Below are positions 19,700-27,507 of a stretch of 41,260 bases of DNA, one piece after another. Within the stretch, counting starts at the first letter, position 1. The number at the start of each line of letters is the position of its first letter. This stretch comes from Marivivens sp. (GTDB taxonomy: Bacteria; Pseudomonadota; Alphaproteobacteria; Rhodobacterales; Rhodobacteraceae), in assembly GCA_030827165.1 (NCBI GenBank), contig JAURFB010000016.1, positions 1-41,260 of the forward strand. The letters are read 5' to 3'. The position numbers and the translations under genes were made by a program. Under the pieces are notes generated by a model. The model was not told the origin of the DNA, did not search any database, and worked only from the letters and a program-made list of their open reading frames with translations.

Positions 19700-20970
19700 C
19701 AACCGGTTCCGATGTCGTCCTGCAAAGGATGATGGCGCTCCACCCAAAGATCATCGACCTGACCCTCGATCGTGTCTGGCGGCTTCTCGAGAAGGTCGGC
19801 AATCCGCAAGATCGCCTGCCTCCCGTCGTCCATGTGGCCGGAACCAACGGCAAAGGTTCGACCCAGGCGATGATCCGCGCGGGCCTCGAGGCCGAGGGCA
19901 AGCGCGTTCATGCCTATACTTCCCCGCATCTGGCGCGGTTTCACGAACGCATCCGCCTTGCGGGCGAGTTGATCACCGAGGCGGCGCTGACCGAGGTTCT
20001 CGACCGCGCCTATGCCGCGAATGGCGGCGAGCCGATCACCTATTTCGAGATCACCACCGTCGCCGCCCTGATGGCCTTTGCCGAGACGCCGGCCGAATAC
20101 ACCCTTCTCGAGGTGGGCCTTGGCGGGCGGCTTGATGCGACCAACGTAATCGCCAAGCCCGCGCTGACGATCATCACGCCGGTCGATCTCGATCACCAGC
20201 AATACCTTGGCGACACGCTGGCCGCGATTGCAGGCGAGAAGGCCGGGATCATCAAGCGGGGCGTGCCTTGCGTGGTGGGGCCGCAGCTCGACGAGGGGCT
20301 GGAGGTCATCGAAAAGGTCGCCGCGCGGCTCGGCGCACCGGTCTATGCCTATGGCCAGCAATATCACGTCGGAACCGAGCGGGGCCGCCTGATCTATCAA
20401 GACGAGCGCGGCTTGCTTGACCTGCCCTTGCCCAACCTGCCCGGCCCGCACCAGATCCGGAACGCAAGCGGAGCCATCGCCGCGCTTCGAGCGCTGGGGC
20501 TTGGCGAAGAGGCCTGCGAGGCGGCCGCGACAAAGGCCTTCTGGCCCGCGCGGATGCAGCACATGAAAGCGGGCCGTCTTGTCGATCTGGCGAAACCCGC
20601 CGAGCTATGGCTGGACGGCGGGCACAATCCCCATGCAGGACGCGCTTTGGCCGAGACACTGAAGGCTCTGCCGGATCGTCCGATCCACCTTCTCTGCGGG
20701 ATGCTCAACACCAAGGATATCGGTGGCTATCTGCGCCCGCTTGCCAAGATCGCCAACAGCCTGACAGCCCTGTCGATCCCCGGCGAGATGAATACGCTTC
20801 CGGCCGACGTCACCGCAGAAGAGGCCCGCAAGGCGGGGTTCGAGGCTTCCACGGCCGGGTCGGTCGATGAGGCGATCACAGCCATCACCGCCAAAGATCC
20901 AAACGCGCGCATCCTCATTTGCGGATCGCTCTATCTTGCCGGTCACGTCCTGCGCGAAAACGGCGGGTGA
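19696..20970 (+). CDS. folC: Bifunctional folylpolyglutamate synthase/dihydrofolate synthase
   Basis: FolC adds glutamate to dihydropteroate and to reduced folates. The 424-residue protein has the ATP-binding GTNGKGS at residues 49-55, the [14 protein letters not shown] segment, [15 protein letters not shown] with the Mur-ligase-type metal site, and the C-terminal domain motif [13 protein letters not shown]. The start is GTG overlapping the accD stop, which suggests coupled translation. A strong hairpin follows at 20979. Confidence 0.95.
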   Translation: MTTGSDVVLQRMMALHPKIIDLTLDRVWRLLEKVGNPQDRLPPVVHVAGTNGKGSTQAMIRAGLEAEGKRVHAYTSPHLARFHERIRLAGELITEAALTEVLDRAYAANGGEPITYFEITTVAALMAFAETPAEYTLLEVGLGGRLDATNVIAKPALTIITPVDLDHQQYLGDTLAAIAGEKAGIIKRGVPCVVGPQLDEGLEVIEKVAARLGAPVYAYGQQYHVGTERGRLIYQDERGLLDLPLPNLPGPHQIRNASGAIAALRALGLGEEACEAAATKAFWPARMQHMKAGRLVDLAKPAELWLDGGHNPHAGRALAETLKALPDRPIHLLCGMLNTKDIGGYLRPLAKIANSLTALSIPGEMNTLPADVTAEEARKAGFEASTAGSVDEAITAITAKDPNARILICGSLYLAGHVLRENGG

Positions 20971-20978
20971 AACGACAA

Positions 20979-20998
20979 CGGGCGCCCGAGGGCGCCCG
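20979..20998. terminator. Hairpin terminator between convergent folC and gabT
   Basis: CGGGCGCC (20979-20986) pairs with GGCGCCCG (20991-20998) around CGAG, nine bases after the folC stop. CGTTCTTTC follows on the plus strand, a short T-rich tail. It lies 24 bases beyond the end of gabT and may serve both genes. Confidence 0.75.
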
Positions 20999-21021
20999 CG
21001 TTCTTTCAGTATTCAGGCCGA

Positions 21022-22299
21022 TTAGGCAGCCTTCGCGGCCTCGACCGACGCCTCGAGAATATCGAGCGCCTCGTTGAAATGCGCATCCGGAATGGTGATC
21101 GGCGCGAGGAAGCGCACCACGTTGCCATAGACGCCGCAGGTCAGAAGGATCAGGCCACGCTTGAGCGCCTCGTCCTTCACGCGGTTGGTAAAGCCTGCGT
21201 CCGGCGCTTTGCCATCGGCGGTATTGAACTCGACCGCGACCATAAAGCCCGGCCCGCGCACGTCGGCGATCTGCGGCGTCGTGGACCGCAGCGCCTCGAG
21301 CCGCTGGCGCAGCTTCGAGCCAAGAACATTGGCGCGGTTGCAGAGGTCTTCCTCTTCTATCACGTCGAGCACGGCATGGGCCGCGGCGATGCCGATCGGA
21401 TTGCCGCCATAGGTGCCGCCAAGGCCGCCGGGGTTGGCCGCGTCCATGATCGAGGCGCGCCCCGTGACCGCGGCAATCGGGAAGCCGCCACCAAGGCCCT
21501 TGGCCATAGTGGTCAGATCGGCGGCTACGTCATGGTGGTTCATCGCAAACATACGGCCCGTGCGGGCAAAGCCGGTCTGAACCTCGTCGGCGATCATGAC
21601 GATGCCATGCTCGTCGCACAGCTTGCGCACCGCGCGCATCAGCTCGGTCTGGGCCGGATAGAAGCCACCTTCGCCCTGAACCGGCTCGATGATGATCGCA
21701 GCCACGCGCGAGGGATCGAGATCGGCTTTGAAGAGCTGGTTGATCGCGCTCATCGACGTCTCGACCGACCCGCCATGCAGTTCGACCGGGAAAGGAACGT
21801 GATAGACGTCGGGCATCATCGTGCCGAAACCGGCTTTGTAGGGCTGGACCTTGCCGGTCAGCGCCATGCCCATGAAGGTGCGGCCGTGGAAACCGCCGCC
21901 GAAGGCGATCACGGCATTCCGGCCGGTCGACACGCGGGCGATCTTGATCGCGTTCTCGACGGCCTCGGCGCCGGTGGTGACGAAGATCGTGCGCTTCTCG
22001 AAATCGCCCGGAACCGTAGCGTTCAGGCGCTCGGCGAGCTGGATGTAATTCTCGTAGGGCAGAACCTGGTGGCAGGTGTGGGTGAAGCTGTCGAGCTGCT
22101 TCTTCACCGCGTCGATCACCTTGGGGTGGCGGTGGCCGGTATTGACCACGGCGATACCGGCAGCGAAATCGATGTAACGGTTGCCCTCGACGTCCCAGAC
22201 CTCGGCGTTTTCGGCACGCTCCACATAGATCTGGGTCATCATGCCAACGCCGCGGGCGATGGCAGTATTGCGGCGCTTGGCAATATCGGCGTTCTTCAT
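21022..22299 (-). CDS. gabT: 4-aminobutyrate--2-oxoglutarate transaminase
   Basis: A class III PLP aminotransferase that converts GABA and 2-oxoglutarate to succinate semialdehyde and glutamate. The 425-residue protein shows the PLP-phosphate loop TTGAEAVENAIKIAR (about 108-122), GGGFHGRT, Asp238 in IADEVQTGFARTGR and the PLP lysine Lys267 in TTMAKGLGGGFP. IIIEPVQGEGGF is typical of GABA transaminases, though 5-aminovalerate activity is also possible. Succinate-semialdehyde dehydrogenase (gabD) and a MocR/GabR regulator are not adjacent, so its regulation must lie elsewhere or in the 310-base upstream region. Confidence 0.93.
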   Translation of the reverse strand: MKNADIAKRRNTAIARGVGMMTQIYVERAENAEVWDVEGNRYIDFAAGIAVVNTGHRHPKVIDAVKKQLDSFTHTCHQVLPYENYIQLAERLNATVPGDFEKRTIFVTTGAEAVENAIKIARVSTGRNAVIAFGGGFHGRTFMGMALTGKVQPYKAGFGTMMPDVYHVPFPVELHGGSVETSMSAINQLFKADLDPSRVAAIIIEPVQGEGGFYPAQTELMRAVRKLCDEHGIVMIADEVQTGFARTGRMFAMNHHDVAADLTTMAKGLGGGFPIAAVTGRASIMDAANPGGLGGTYGGNPIGIAAAHAVLDVIEEEDLCNRANVLGSKLRQRLEALRSTTPQIADVRGPGFMVAVEFNTADGKAPDAGFTNRVKDEALKRGLILLTCGVYGNVVRFLAPITIPDAHFNEALDILEASVEAAKAA

Positions 22300-22436
22300 C
22301 TCAGCTGTCCTTGACTATCTGGGCGCATCGCGCCCGAAAAACTCTCCGGCGCGGGCCTGCCGCAATAAGGCAGCGGCCGGAACGCACCAAGCATATAGCA
22401 ATGGTTGCGGCACGCCATAAAAAAATGATCAAATTT

Positions 22437-22500
22437 TTCGCGGCAGTCCTGTTCGCAAAAAACTTGCCCGCCGCGAATCATGCCAGTTGACCGCGAATCA
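22437..22500. repeat. Three CCGCGAA repeats around a candidate promoter
   Basis: CCGCGAATCA occurs at 22471-22480 and again at 22491-22500, exactly 20 bases apart (about two helix turns), and an inverted CCGCGAA is at 22437-22443. The second direct copy overlaps the end of TTGACC at 22487-22492, the putative -35 box of a plus-strand promoter. Such spacing is what a dimeric regulator binding on one face of the helix would need. It could control the plus-strand transcript, gabT on the other strand, or both. Confidence 0.45.
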
Positions 22501-22516
22501 GCGATCCGATTAGATT
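22487..22516 (+). promoter_or_regulatory. Candidate sigma-70 promoter in the gabT-zapE gap
   Basis: TTGACC (22487-22492) and TAGATT (22511-22516) are 18 bases apart, with TTAGAT one base earlier giving 17. The -35 matches five of six consensus bases. Transcription would begin near 22523 and point away from gabT. There is no protein gene on this strand before the T-rich hairpin at 22581. Confidence 0.45.
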
Positions 22517-22522
22517 CGGACA

Positions 22523-22610
22523 AGTGATTTGCGTCAGCGTGGCCCCAGATCGCGCGACTGAGCAGTTTGGCAGGGCGGAGAGGCGAGCAAGAGGCTCGTC
22601 TTTCTGTTTT
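22523..22610 (+). ncRNA. Candidate small regulatory RNA, about 88 nt
   Basis: A plausible promoter at 22487-22516 and a T-tailed hairpin at 22581-22610 bracket a stretch with no credible coding frame. The implied RNA is about 88 nt, a usual size for trans-acting bacterial sRNAs, and its 3' end overlaps the end of zapE antisense by one stop codon. A weak internal helix can form between TCAGCG and CGACTGA with one bulge. No known RNA family (SRP RNA, 6S, tmRNA) is recognised. The hairpin's T tract is on the plus strand, which argues against it being only the zapE terminator. Confidence 0.35.
22581..22610 (+). terminator. Rho-independent terminator, plus strand
   Basis: AGGCGAGC (22581-22588) pairs with GCTCGTCT (22594-22601), eight pairs including one G-U, around AAGAG. 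TTCTGTTTT follows. No annotated plus-strand gene ends here, which is why a small RNA is proposed. Read from the minus strand the same hairpin lies just after the zapE stop, preceded by an A-rich run but not followed by T. Confidence 0.6.
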
Positions 22611-23686
22611 CAGGGATGTGAAACGTGGCGCTGCTCAACGCCCCAGTCCACTGCCTGCATTTCGCGCAAGCGGCTGGCCGTCCGTTCGAATTCAAAGGTG
22701 CCCTCGCCCTCGACATAGAGCATCTCCGGTTCGGCCGCGGCAGAGCAGATGAGCCGCACGCGGGCCTCGTAAAGCGCGTCGATCAGGGTCACGAAACGGC
22801 GGGCCTCGTTGAAATTCTGGCGCGAGAGACGCGGGATATCTTCGAGGATCAGAACCCGCGCCGCATCGGCCAGCGCAAGATAATCCGCCGCGCCGAGGGG
22901 TTTGCCGCACAGATCATAGAAACTCGCCCGCGCCACGCCGTTGCAGAAATCGGGGATCTCGACATCGCGCCCGTTGACCCGCAGGCGCAAAGGCGCCGCC
23001 CTGTCGCCGGCAAAATCGATCCAGATCGCCCGGATCGCCTCGCGTGCGGCGGCGTTATTGGGCGTGAAATAGGTCTTCTCCCCCTCAAGCCGCCCCTGCC
23101 GGTAGTCGGTCTCGCTGGCCAGTTCGTGAATGACTAGACGCTCTTTCAGCATGGCAACAAAGGGCAGGAAAAGCTGGCGATTGAGGCCGTTCTTGTAGAG
23201 ATCATCGGGATGGCGGTTGGATGTCGTCACCACGGTCACTCCGGCGGCGAAGAGCTTTTCGAAAAGCCGCCCGACAATCATCGCATCAGCGATATCGCTG
23301 ATCTGCATCTCGTCGAAGGCGAGGAGCCTGACCTCTTTCGCCAAAGCCTCGGCCACCGGCGCGATGGCGTCATCCACGCCTCGCGCCCGCGCCTTGCCCA
23401 TTTCGGCATGGACCCATTGCATGAAGGCGTGGAAATGCTCGCGCCTCTTGGGCGCATCGACGATGGCAAAGAGAAGGTCCATCAGCATCGACTTGCCGCG
23501 CCCGACCCCGCCCCAGAGATAGAGGCCCTTAACCGGCTCGGGCGTTTTGACAAACCAGCCGCGCTTGACCGGCTGCGCAAGGCCCTCGCGCACACTCTCA
23601 AGCTCGGGCAGAGCGGCAAGCTGCGCCGGATCCGAGATGACCCGTCCCGCGTCGATACACGCCTGATACGCTTCTTGAATGCCCAT
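22610..23686 (-). CDS. zapE: Cell division protein ZapE (AFG1-like ATPase)
   Basis: ZapE is an ATPase of the AFG1/LACE1 family; in E. coli it associates with the Z-ring during late division, and mitochondrial relatives assist protein quality control. The 358-residue protein has Walker A GGVGRGKS at residues 59-66, the HFHAFMQWVHAEM segment, Walker B LLAFDEMQ at 121-128 and the sensor-like VTTSNRHPDDLYKNGLNRQLFLPF. It starts at ATG 23686 and is followed by an intergenic region carrying a terminator-like hairpin on the opposite strand. Confidence 0.94.
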   Translation of the reverse strand: MGIQEAYQACIDAGRVISDPAQLAALPELESVREGLAQPVKRGWFVKTPEPVKGLYLWGGVGRGKSMLMDLLFAIVDAPKRREHFHAFMQWVHAEMGKARARGVDDAIAPVAEALAKEVRLLAFDEMQISDIADAMIVGRLFEKLFAAGVTVVTTSNRHPDDLYKNGLNRQLFLPFVAMLKERLVIHELASETDYRQGRLEGEKTYFTPNNAAAREAIRAIWIDFAGDRAAPLRLRVNGRDVEIPDFCNGVARASFYDLCGKPLGAADYLALADAARVLILEDIPRLSRQNFNEARRFVTLIDALYEARVRLICSAAAEPEMLYVEGEGTFEFERTASRLREMQAVDWGVEQRHVSHP

Positions 23687-23778
23687 GCCCCGACATAGCC
23701 AGAGGCCGCTTGCTTGGGAATACCTTGCTCGGCCGGAAATTGATTTGACGGAATGATAGAAAGGGCGAATGTGGTGCC

Positions 23779-25017
23779 ATGCAAAAGTCGGCGCCTCTCT
23801 TTACCCCTGTCCTCATCGTCGGCTCCATCATCGTGATGACGGGCTTTGCGATCCGCGCCTCATTTGGCGTGTTCCAGATCCCGATCGCCGAAGAATTCGG
23901 CTGGCTCCGCGCTGATTTTTCGCTCGCCATTGCGATCCAGAACCTCTTTTGGGGCATCGGCCAGCCGATCTTCGGCGCCATTGCCGAAAAGATCGGGGAT
24001 CGGAAGGCGATCATTATCGGGGCGCTGTTCTATGCGGCGGGCCTTCTGCTTTCGGCTGGGGGCACAACGCCCCTCGCCCACCAGTTCTTTGAAACGCTCG
24101 TTGGCTTTGGCGTGGCGGGCACCGGCTTTGGCGTTGTCCTCGCGGTTGTCGGCCGCGCCAGTTCGGCCGAAAACCGTTCGATGAGCCTTGCCATCGCCAC
24201 AGCCGCCGGTTCCGCCGGCCAGATGATTGGCGCACCCGTGGCCGAGATCCTCTTGGGTTATATGACCTGGCAGATGGTTTTCGTGACCTTCGCCGCCGCG
24301 ATCCTTGGCGTTCTTCTGCTTTTGCCCTTCATGCGCGCGCCGCAGACCGCGACCAAGGCCGAACTTGAAGAGACGCTGGGCCAGATCCTTGTGCGGGCCT
24401 TCAAGGATCCGTCCTACAGCATGATCTTCTTCGGGTTCTTCTCCTGTGGCTATCAGCTGGCCTTCGTGACTGCCCACTTCCCGGCCTTCGTCACCGAGAT
24501 GTGCAGCCCGATTGGCGAAACAGGCATTCTGTCGAATCTTGGCATTACCACCACTTCCGCCCTTGGCGCGGTGTCGATCTCGCTTATCGGTTTCGCCAAT
24601 ATCGCCGGGACCATCGCCGCAGGTTGGGCCGGAAAACGCTTTTCCAAGAAATACCTGCTCGCCGGTATCTACCTTGGCCGGACGCTCATTGCCGCGTGGT
24701 TCATCATGACGCCGATGACGCCGACGACCGTGATCCTCTTCTCGCTTTTGATGGGATCGCTCTGGCTCGCCACCGTGCCGCTCACAAGCGGCCTTGTCGC
24801 CCATATCTATGGCCTGCGCTACATGGGGACGCTCTACGGAATCGTCTTCTTCAGCCACCAGCTTGGCAGCTTCCTTGGCGTCTGGCTGGGCGGCAAGCTC
24901 TACGACCTCTACGGCACCTACACCTATGTCTGGTGGGTCGGTGTCGGCGTGGGCCTCTTCTCGGCGATCATCCACCTGCCGATCCGCGAAAAGCGGGCCG
25001 AGCTTGCGGCGGCCTGA
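23779..25017 (+). CDS. Major facilitator superfamily transporter
   Basis: A 412-residue integral membrane protein with about twelve hydrophobic helices. The first helix begins at residue 8, GDRKAIIIG around residue 74 is the loop 2-3 MFS signature, and KRFSKKYLLAG is the corresponding loop in the second half. FGVFQIPIAEEFGW and HQLGSFLGVWLGGKLYD resemble the monocarboxylate/oxalate-formate branch, but the substrate is not predictable. It stands alone on the plus strand and ends three bases from the convergent hydrolase gene. Confidence 0.92.
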   Translation: MQKSAPLFTPVLIVGSIIVMTGFAIRASFGVFQIPIAEEFGWLRADFSLAIAIQNLFWGIGQPIFGAIAEKIGDRKAIIIGALFYAAGLLLSAGGTTPLAHQFFETLVGFGVAGTGFGVVLAVVGRASSAENRSMSLAIATAAGSAGQMIGAPVAEILLGYMTWQMVFVTFAAAILGVLLLLPFMRAPQTATKAELEETLGQILVRAFKDPSYSMIFFGFFSCGYQLAFVTAHFPAFVTEMCSPIGETGILSNLGITTTSALGAVSISLIGFANIAGTIAAGWAGKRFSKKYLLAGIYLGRTLIAAWFIMTPMTPTTVILFSLLMGSLWLATVPLTSGLVAHIYGLRYMGTLYGIVFFSHQLGSFLGVWLGGKLYDLYGTYTYVWWVGVGVGLFSAIIHLPIREKRAELAAA

Positions 25018-25028
25018 CGCTCAGGCCG
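25010..25028. terminator. Shared hairpin formed by the two convergent stop codons
   Basis: CGGCCTGA (25010-25017) pairs perfectly with TCAGGCCG (25021-25028) around CGC. The left arm ends with the TGA of the MFS gene; the right arm contains the TGA of the hydrolase gene on the other strand. The plus strand continues with TTTCCC. It is probably a compact bidirectional 3'-end signal. Confidence 0.55.
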
Positions 25029-25953
25029 TTTCCCTGACAAACTCTTCAAAGGTCGCGACGACCTCGTCCGAATGGGTATAGGGAAGGCCATGGCCAGCGT
25101 CATCGACAAGGACGTTGTGCGCCAAAGGGTTCCATTCCGACAGAACCGCCGATGTCTGTGGCGGGATCACGTCGTCCTGCCCACCCCAAATCCCCAGAAC
25201 CGGAATACCGGCTTCGGCCACCTTGCGGTTGGCGTTCGCATTGTCGCCCCAGAAAACATCGCGGCTCATGGCCGAGGACACCGCATAGCGAAAGCCGCGT
25301 CGGTCAAGCTGGTCGAGCTGGATCTGGTGGATGCCCGGAACGTCGATCTTCTCGCCCATGCTCGAGCGTATGCCGATCTCAAGAATTCTCGAGCCGCGCA
25401 CGGCATAGGTCCAGTCGGCCAGCAAAGGGCGGCGTGCGATAAGCAAGGTCCGGCGCGGAAAGGGGGTCCCCCACCAAATGCCGCCGGGAACAAGGAGCGC
25501 GATCCGCTCGACCCTTTCGGGATGCCGGCGTGCGTATTCCGGGCAGATGATGCCGCCCATCGAATAGCCCAGCAGGCTGAATTTTCCGGCGACCCCTTGA
25601 TCGGCAAGCAAATCCTCAAGCTGCCGCACCAGGAAATCGCGGGTCTGGGGGCCGTCGCCGTCGCTCGAATAGCCGCGCCCGTAGATATCGTAGATCAGCA
25701 CACGATAGCCCTTGGCCGCGAGTTTTTGCGCCACCGCAAGATAGGCATCGGAGGGGGTCGATTGCCCATGCACGCAGACCACCTGCGGCCCGCCTTCGGG
25801 CCCGAACCAGCGAAAATGGGTGATGCCTTGCGAGAGCCTGGCAAGCTGACCGGGCGCCTTGGATTGATCGACAGGCTTGCGAAGGCGTTCGCGGAGGAAG
25901 GGCGCGGCGAGGATCGCGGCAACGATCAGGGCGGCAATGGTCAGGTATTCCAT
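25021..25953 (-). CDS. Alpha/beta hydrolase, membrane-anchored
   Basis: A 310-residue alpha/beta-hydrolase. Residues 4-20 are a hydrophobic N-terminal segment likely to anchor the protein. The oxyanion region VVCVHGQSTPSDAY, nucleophile elbow GYSMGG with Ser131, and the late DDAGHGLPYTH with the catalytic His are all present; the acid is probably Asp in GGQDDVIPP. It is the last gene of the EamA-HAD-OCD-hydrolase run, three bases after the OCD-family gene. The substrate is unknown; no motif points to lipase or peptidase activity. Confidence 0.9.
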   Translation of the reverse strand: MEYLTIAALIVAAILAAPFLRERLRKPVDQSKAPGQLARLSQGITHFRWFGPEGGPQVVCVHGQSTPSDAYLAVAQKLAAKGYRVLIYDIYGRGYSSDGDGPQTRDFLVRQLEDLLADQGVAGKFSLLGYSMGGIICPEYARRHPERVERIALLVPGGIWWGTPFPRRTLLIARRPLLADWTYAVRGSRILEIGIRSSMGEKIDVPGIHQIQLDQLDRRGFRYAVSSAMSRDVFWGDNANANRKVAEAGIPVLGIWGGQDDVIPPQTSAVLSEWNPLAHNVLVDDAGHGLPYTHSDEVVATFEEFVRETA

Positions 25954-25956
25954 AGG

Positions 25957-26877
25957 TCAGTCAGTCTTCTTTTTCCAAACGTCCATAATGTAGCGGCAGG
26001 TCATCAGGTCGAGATGCGCGCCGCCTCCGTTCTTGAAGAGGGTGATCTCGTCATCCGAGCGGTGGACAAACTTCTCGAGGCTGTAATAGTCGGCCAAGAC
26101 GTGATCTTCGCCGAAGACGCCCCTGGCGATCGGCGTTTTCAGTTCGCCGATATGGCCGATGGTCGTATGCCGGTTGTCGACGAAAACCCGCGAGCGCAAC
26201 AGCGCCCGGTCATCCGCCTCGCGCATATCGGGCCGATAGGCGCCTATGAGGTCGACGTGCTGGCCGGGGCGAAGCCAGTCGCCCAGAATGAGCGGCTCCG
26301 TGCTCATTGTTGCCGAGGTCACGATGTCCGCATCGCGCACGGCGGCTTCGAGGTCGCTCGCCACACGAACGCCGGGGCAATCCTTGGCAAATTGCTGCGC
26401 CCCTTCAGGGCTGCGGTTCCAAATGGTGAACTCGGCCCTCGGGAAGGCCGCAGCATAGGCCTCAACAAGGCTTCGCCCGACCGTGCCAGCGCCGACGATC
26501 AGGATCTTGCGGCTGTCTGGCCGCGCCAGGCGGCGGGCGGCAAGAAGGCTGTCTCCAGCGGTTTTCCACTTTGTCACCAGATGAAAGTCGATGACGGCTT
26601 CAAGGGCGCCATCTTCGTCGGAGAAAAGGCTCACTGCGCCGCCGACCATCGGCTTGCCCTTGGCGCGGTTGCCCGGAAAGACCGTCGCTGCCTTCACCGC
26701 AAGGCCCATGCCGTCGATCCAAGCCGAGCGGTTCAGGAGCGTATCCTTGTCGCGATAAAGGAACACATCCTCGACCTTGGCAGGCGGCCGCTTGTGCCCC
26801 GCGGCCAGAGCATCGGTGAGCGCGAGCCAATCGAGGCCCTTCTCGCCCTCGGCAAAGGGGATCACGTCAAAACTCAT
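25957..26877 (-). CDS. Ornithine cyclodeaminase/mu-crystallin family protein
   Basis: A 306-residue Rossmann enzyme. FPGNRAKGKPMVGGAVSLF and FHLVTKWKTAGDSLLAARRLARPDS are the substrate-side motifs of the OCD/mu-crystallin family, and VGAGTVGRSLVEAY is the NAD(P) loop. The family contains ornithine cyclodeaminase, alanine dehydrogenase, ketimine reductases and ectoine-related enzymes, so the reaction cannot be fixed. It overlaps the HAD gene by four bases, and the hydrolase gene follows after three bases; coordinated expression is very likely. Confidence 0.9.
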   Translation of the reverse strand: MSFDVIPFAEGEKGLDWLALTDALAAGHKRPPAKVEDVFLYRDKDTLLNRSAWIDGMGLAVKAATVFPGNRAKGKPMVGGAVSLFSDEDGALEAVIDFHLVTKWKTAGDSLLAARRLARPDSRKILIVGAGTVGRSLVEAYAAAFPRAEFTIWNRSPEGAQQFAKDCPGVRVASDLEAAVRDADIVTSATMSTEPLILGDWLRPGQHVDLIGAYRPDMREADDRALLRSRVFVDNRHTTIGHIGELKTPIARGVFGEDHVLADYYSLEKFVHRSDDEITLFKNGGGAHLDLMTCRYIMDVWKKKTD

Positions 26878-27494
26878 AGTGCCTCGCTTTCTTTCAAGAG
26901 CCCCTCTCGGACAAGCCGGGCAGACCAGCCCGAAGGGCCGTCAAACAGATGCGTTTGCCAGCCGCGGCGGGCGGCGGCCTCGATATTCTCAAGCCGGTCG
27001 TCGGCAAACAAGAGCCGCGCGGGATCAATCCCGCAATCGGCCTCGAGCATGGCATAGATCGCCGGGGCGGGCTTGGTCACGCCCATCTCGCCCGACAGAT
27101 AGAGCCGGTCGAACGCGCCTAGAAAGGGATAGGCGCGCAGGCTCGTGTCATAGGCCTCGCGGCTGATGTTGCTGAGGGCGAAAACTTGAATGCCGTTCCT
27201 CCGCAGCGCCTCAAGGAGACGCGCCGAGCCTTCGATGGCGGGGCTCGCCATATCGAGCCAGTTATCGTGCCACATCCGGATTTCAGCGGCGAACTCAGGC
27301 TGCGCCTCGGCGGCCGCATGGATCGTTTCGCGGAAGGGGCTGCCGCTGTCGATGCGGTCATTGACGGTGTGCAGATCGACGGCGGAGAACACCGCCTCGC
27401 GCCTCTTGCGGCCGACGACGCGGTCATAGAACCGTTCGGGCTGCCACTCGATGAGCACGTTGCCGATGTCGAAGATCACTGCGTCGATAGGCAT
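26874..27494 (-). CDS. HAD family hydrolase (YihX-like phosphatase)
   Basis: A 206-residue HAD-superfamily protein. Motif I is IFDIGNVLI with nucleophile Asp9, motif II FALSNIS, motif III VTKPAPAIY with the Lys, and motif IV LLFADDRLENIEAA. The DIGNV form of motif I, with Gly in place of the usual second Asp plus one, is shared with the YihX group (alpha-glucose-1-phosphatase-like) and related sugar-phosphate phosphatases. The cap is a small helical domain (about residues 15-85). It starts 14 bases after the EamA gene's stop and overlaps the OCD-family gene. Confidence 0.92.
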   Translation of the reverse strand: MPIDAVIFDIGNVLIEWQPERFYDRVVGRKRREAVFSAVDLHTVNDRIDSGSPFRETIHAAAEAQPEFAAEIRMWHDNWLDMASPAIEGSARLLEALRRNGIQVFALSNISREAYDTSLRAYPFLGAFDRLYLSGEMGVTKPAPAIYAMLEADCGIDPARLLFADDRLENIEAAARRGWQTHLFDGPSGWSARLVREGLLKESEAL

Positions 27495-27507
27495 TCCATG
27501 TCTCGTC

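Noticed and set aside
22524-22718. A 64-codon plus-strand frame through the candidate small RNA
   Set aside because: It runs through the terminator hairpin into sequence antisense to zapE, with no ribosome site.
25072-27057. A 661-codon plus-strand open frame
   Set aside because: Antisense to the hydrolase, OCD-family and HAD genes, which have intact catalytic motifs.
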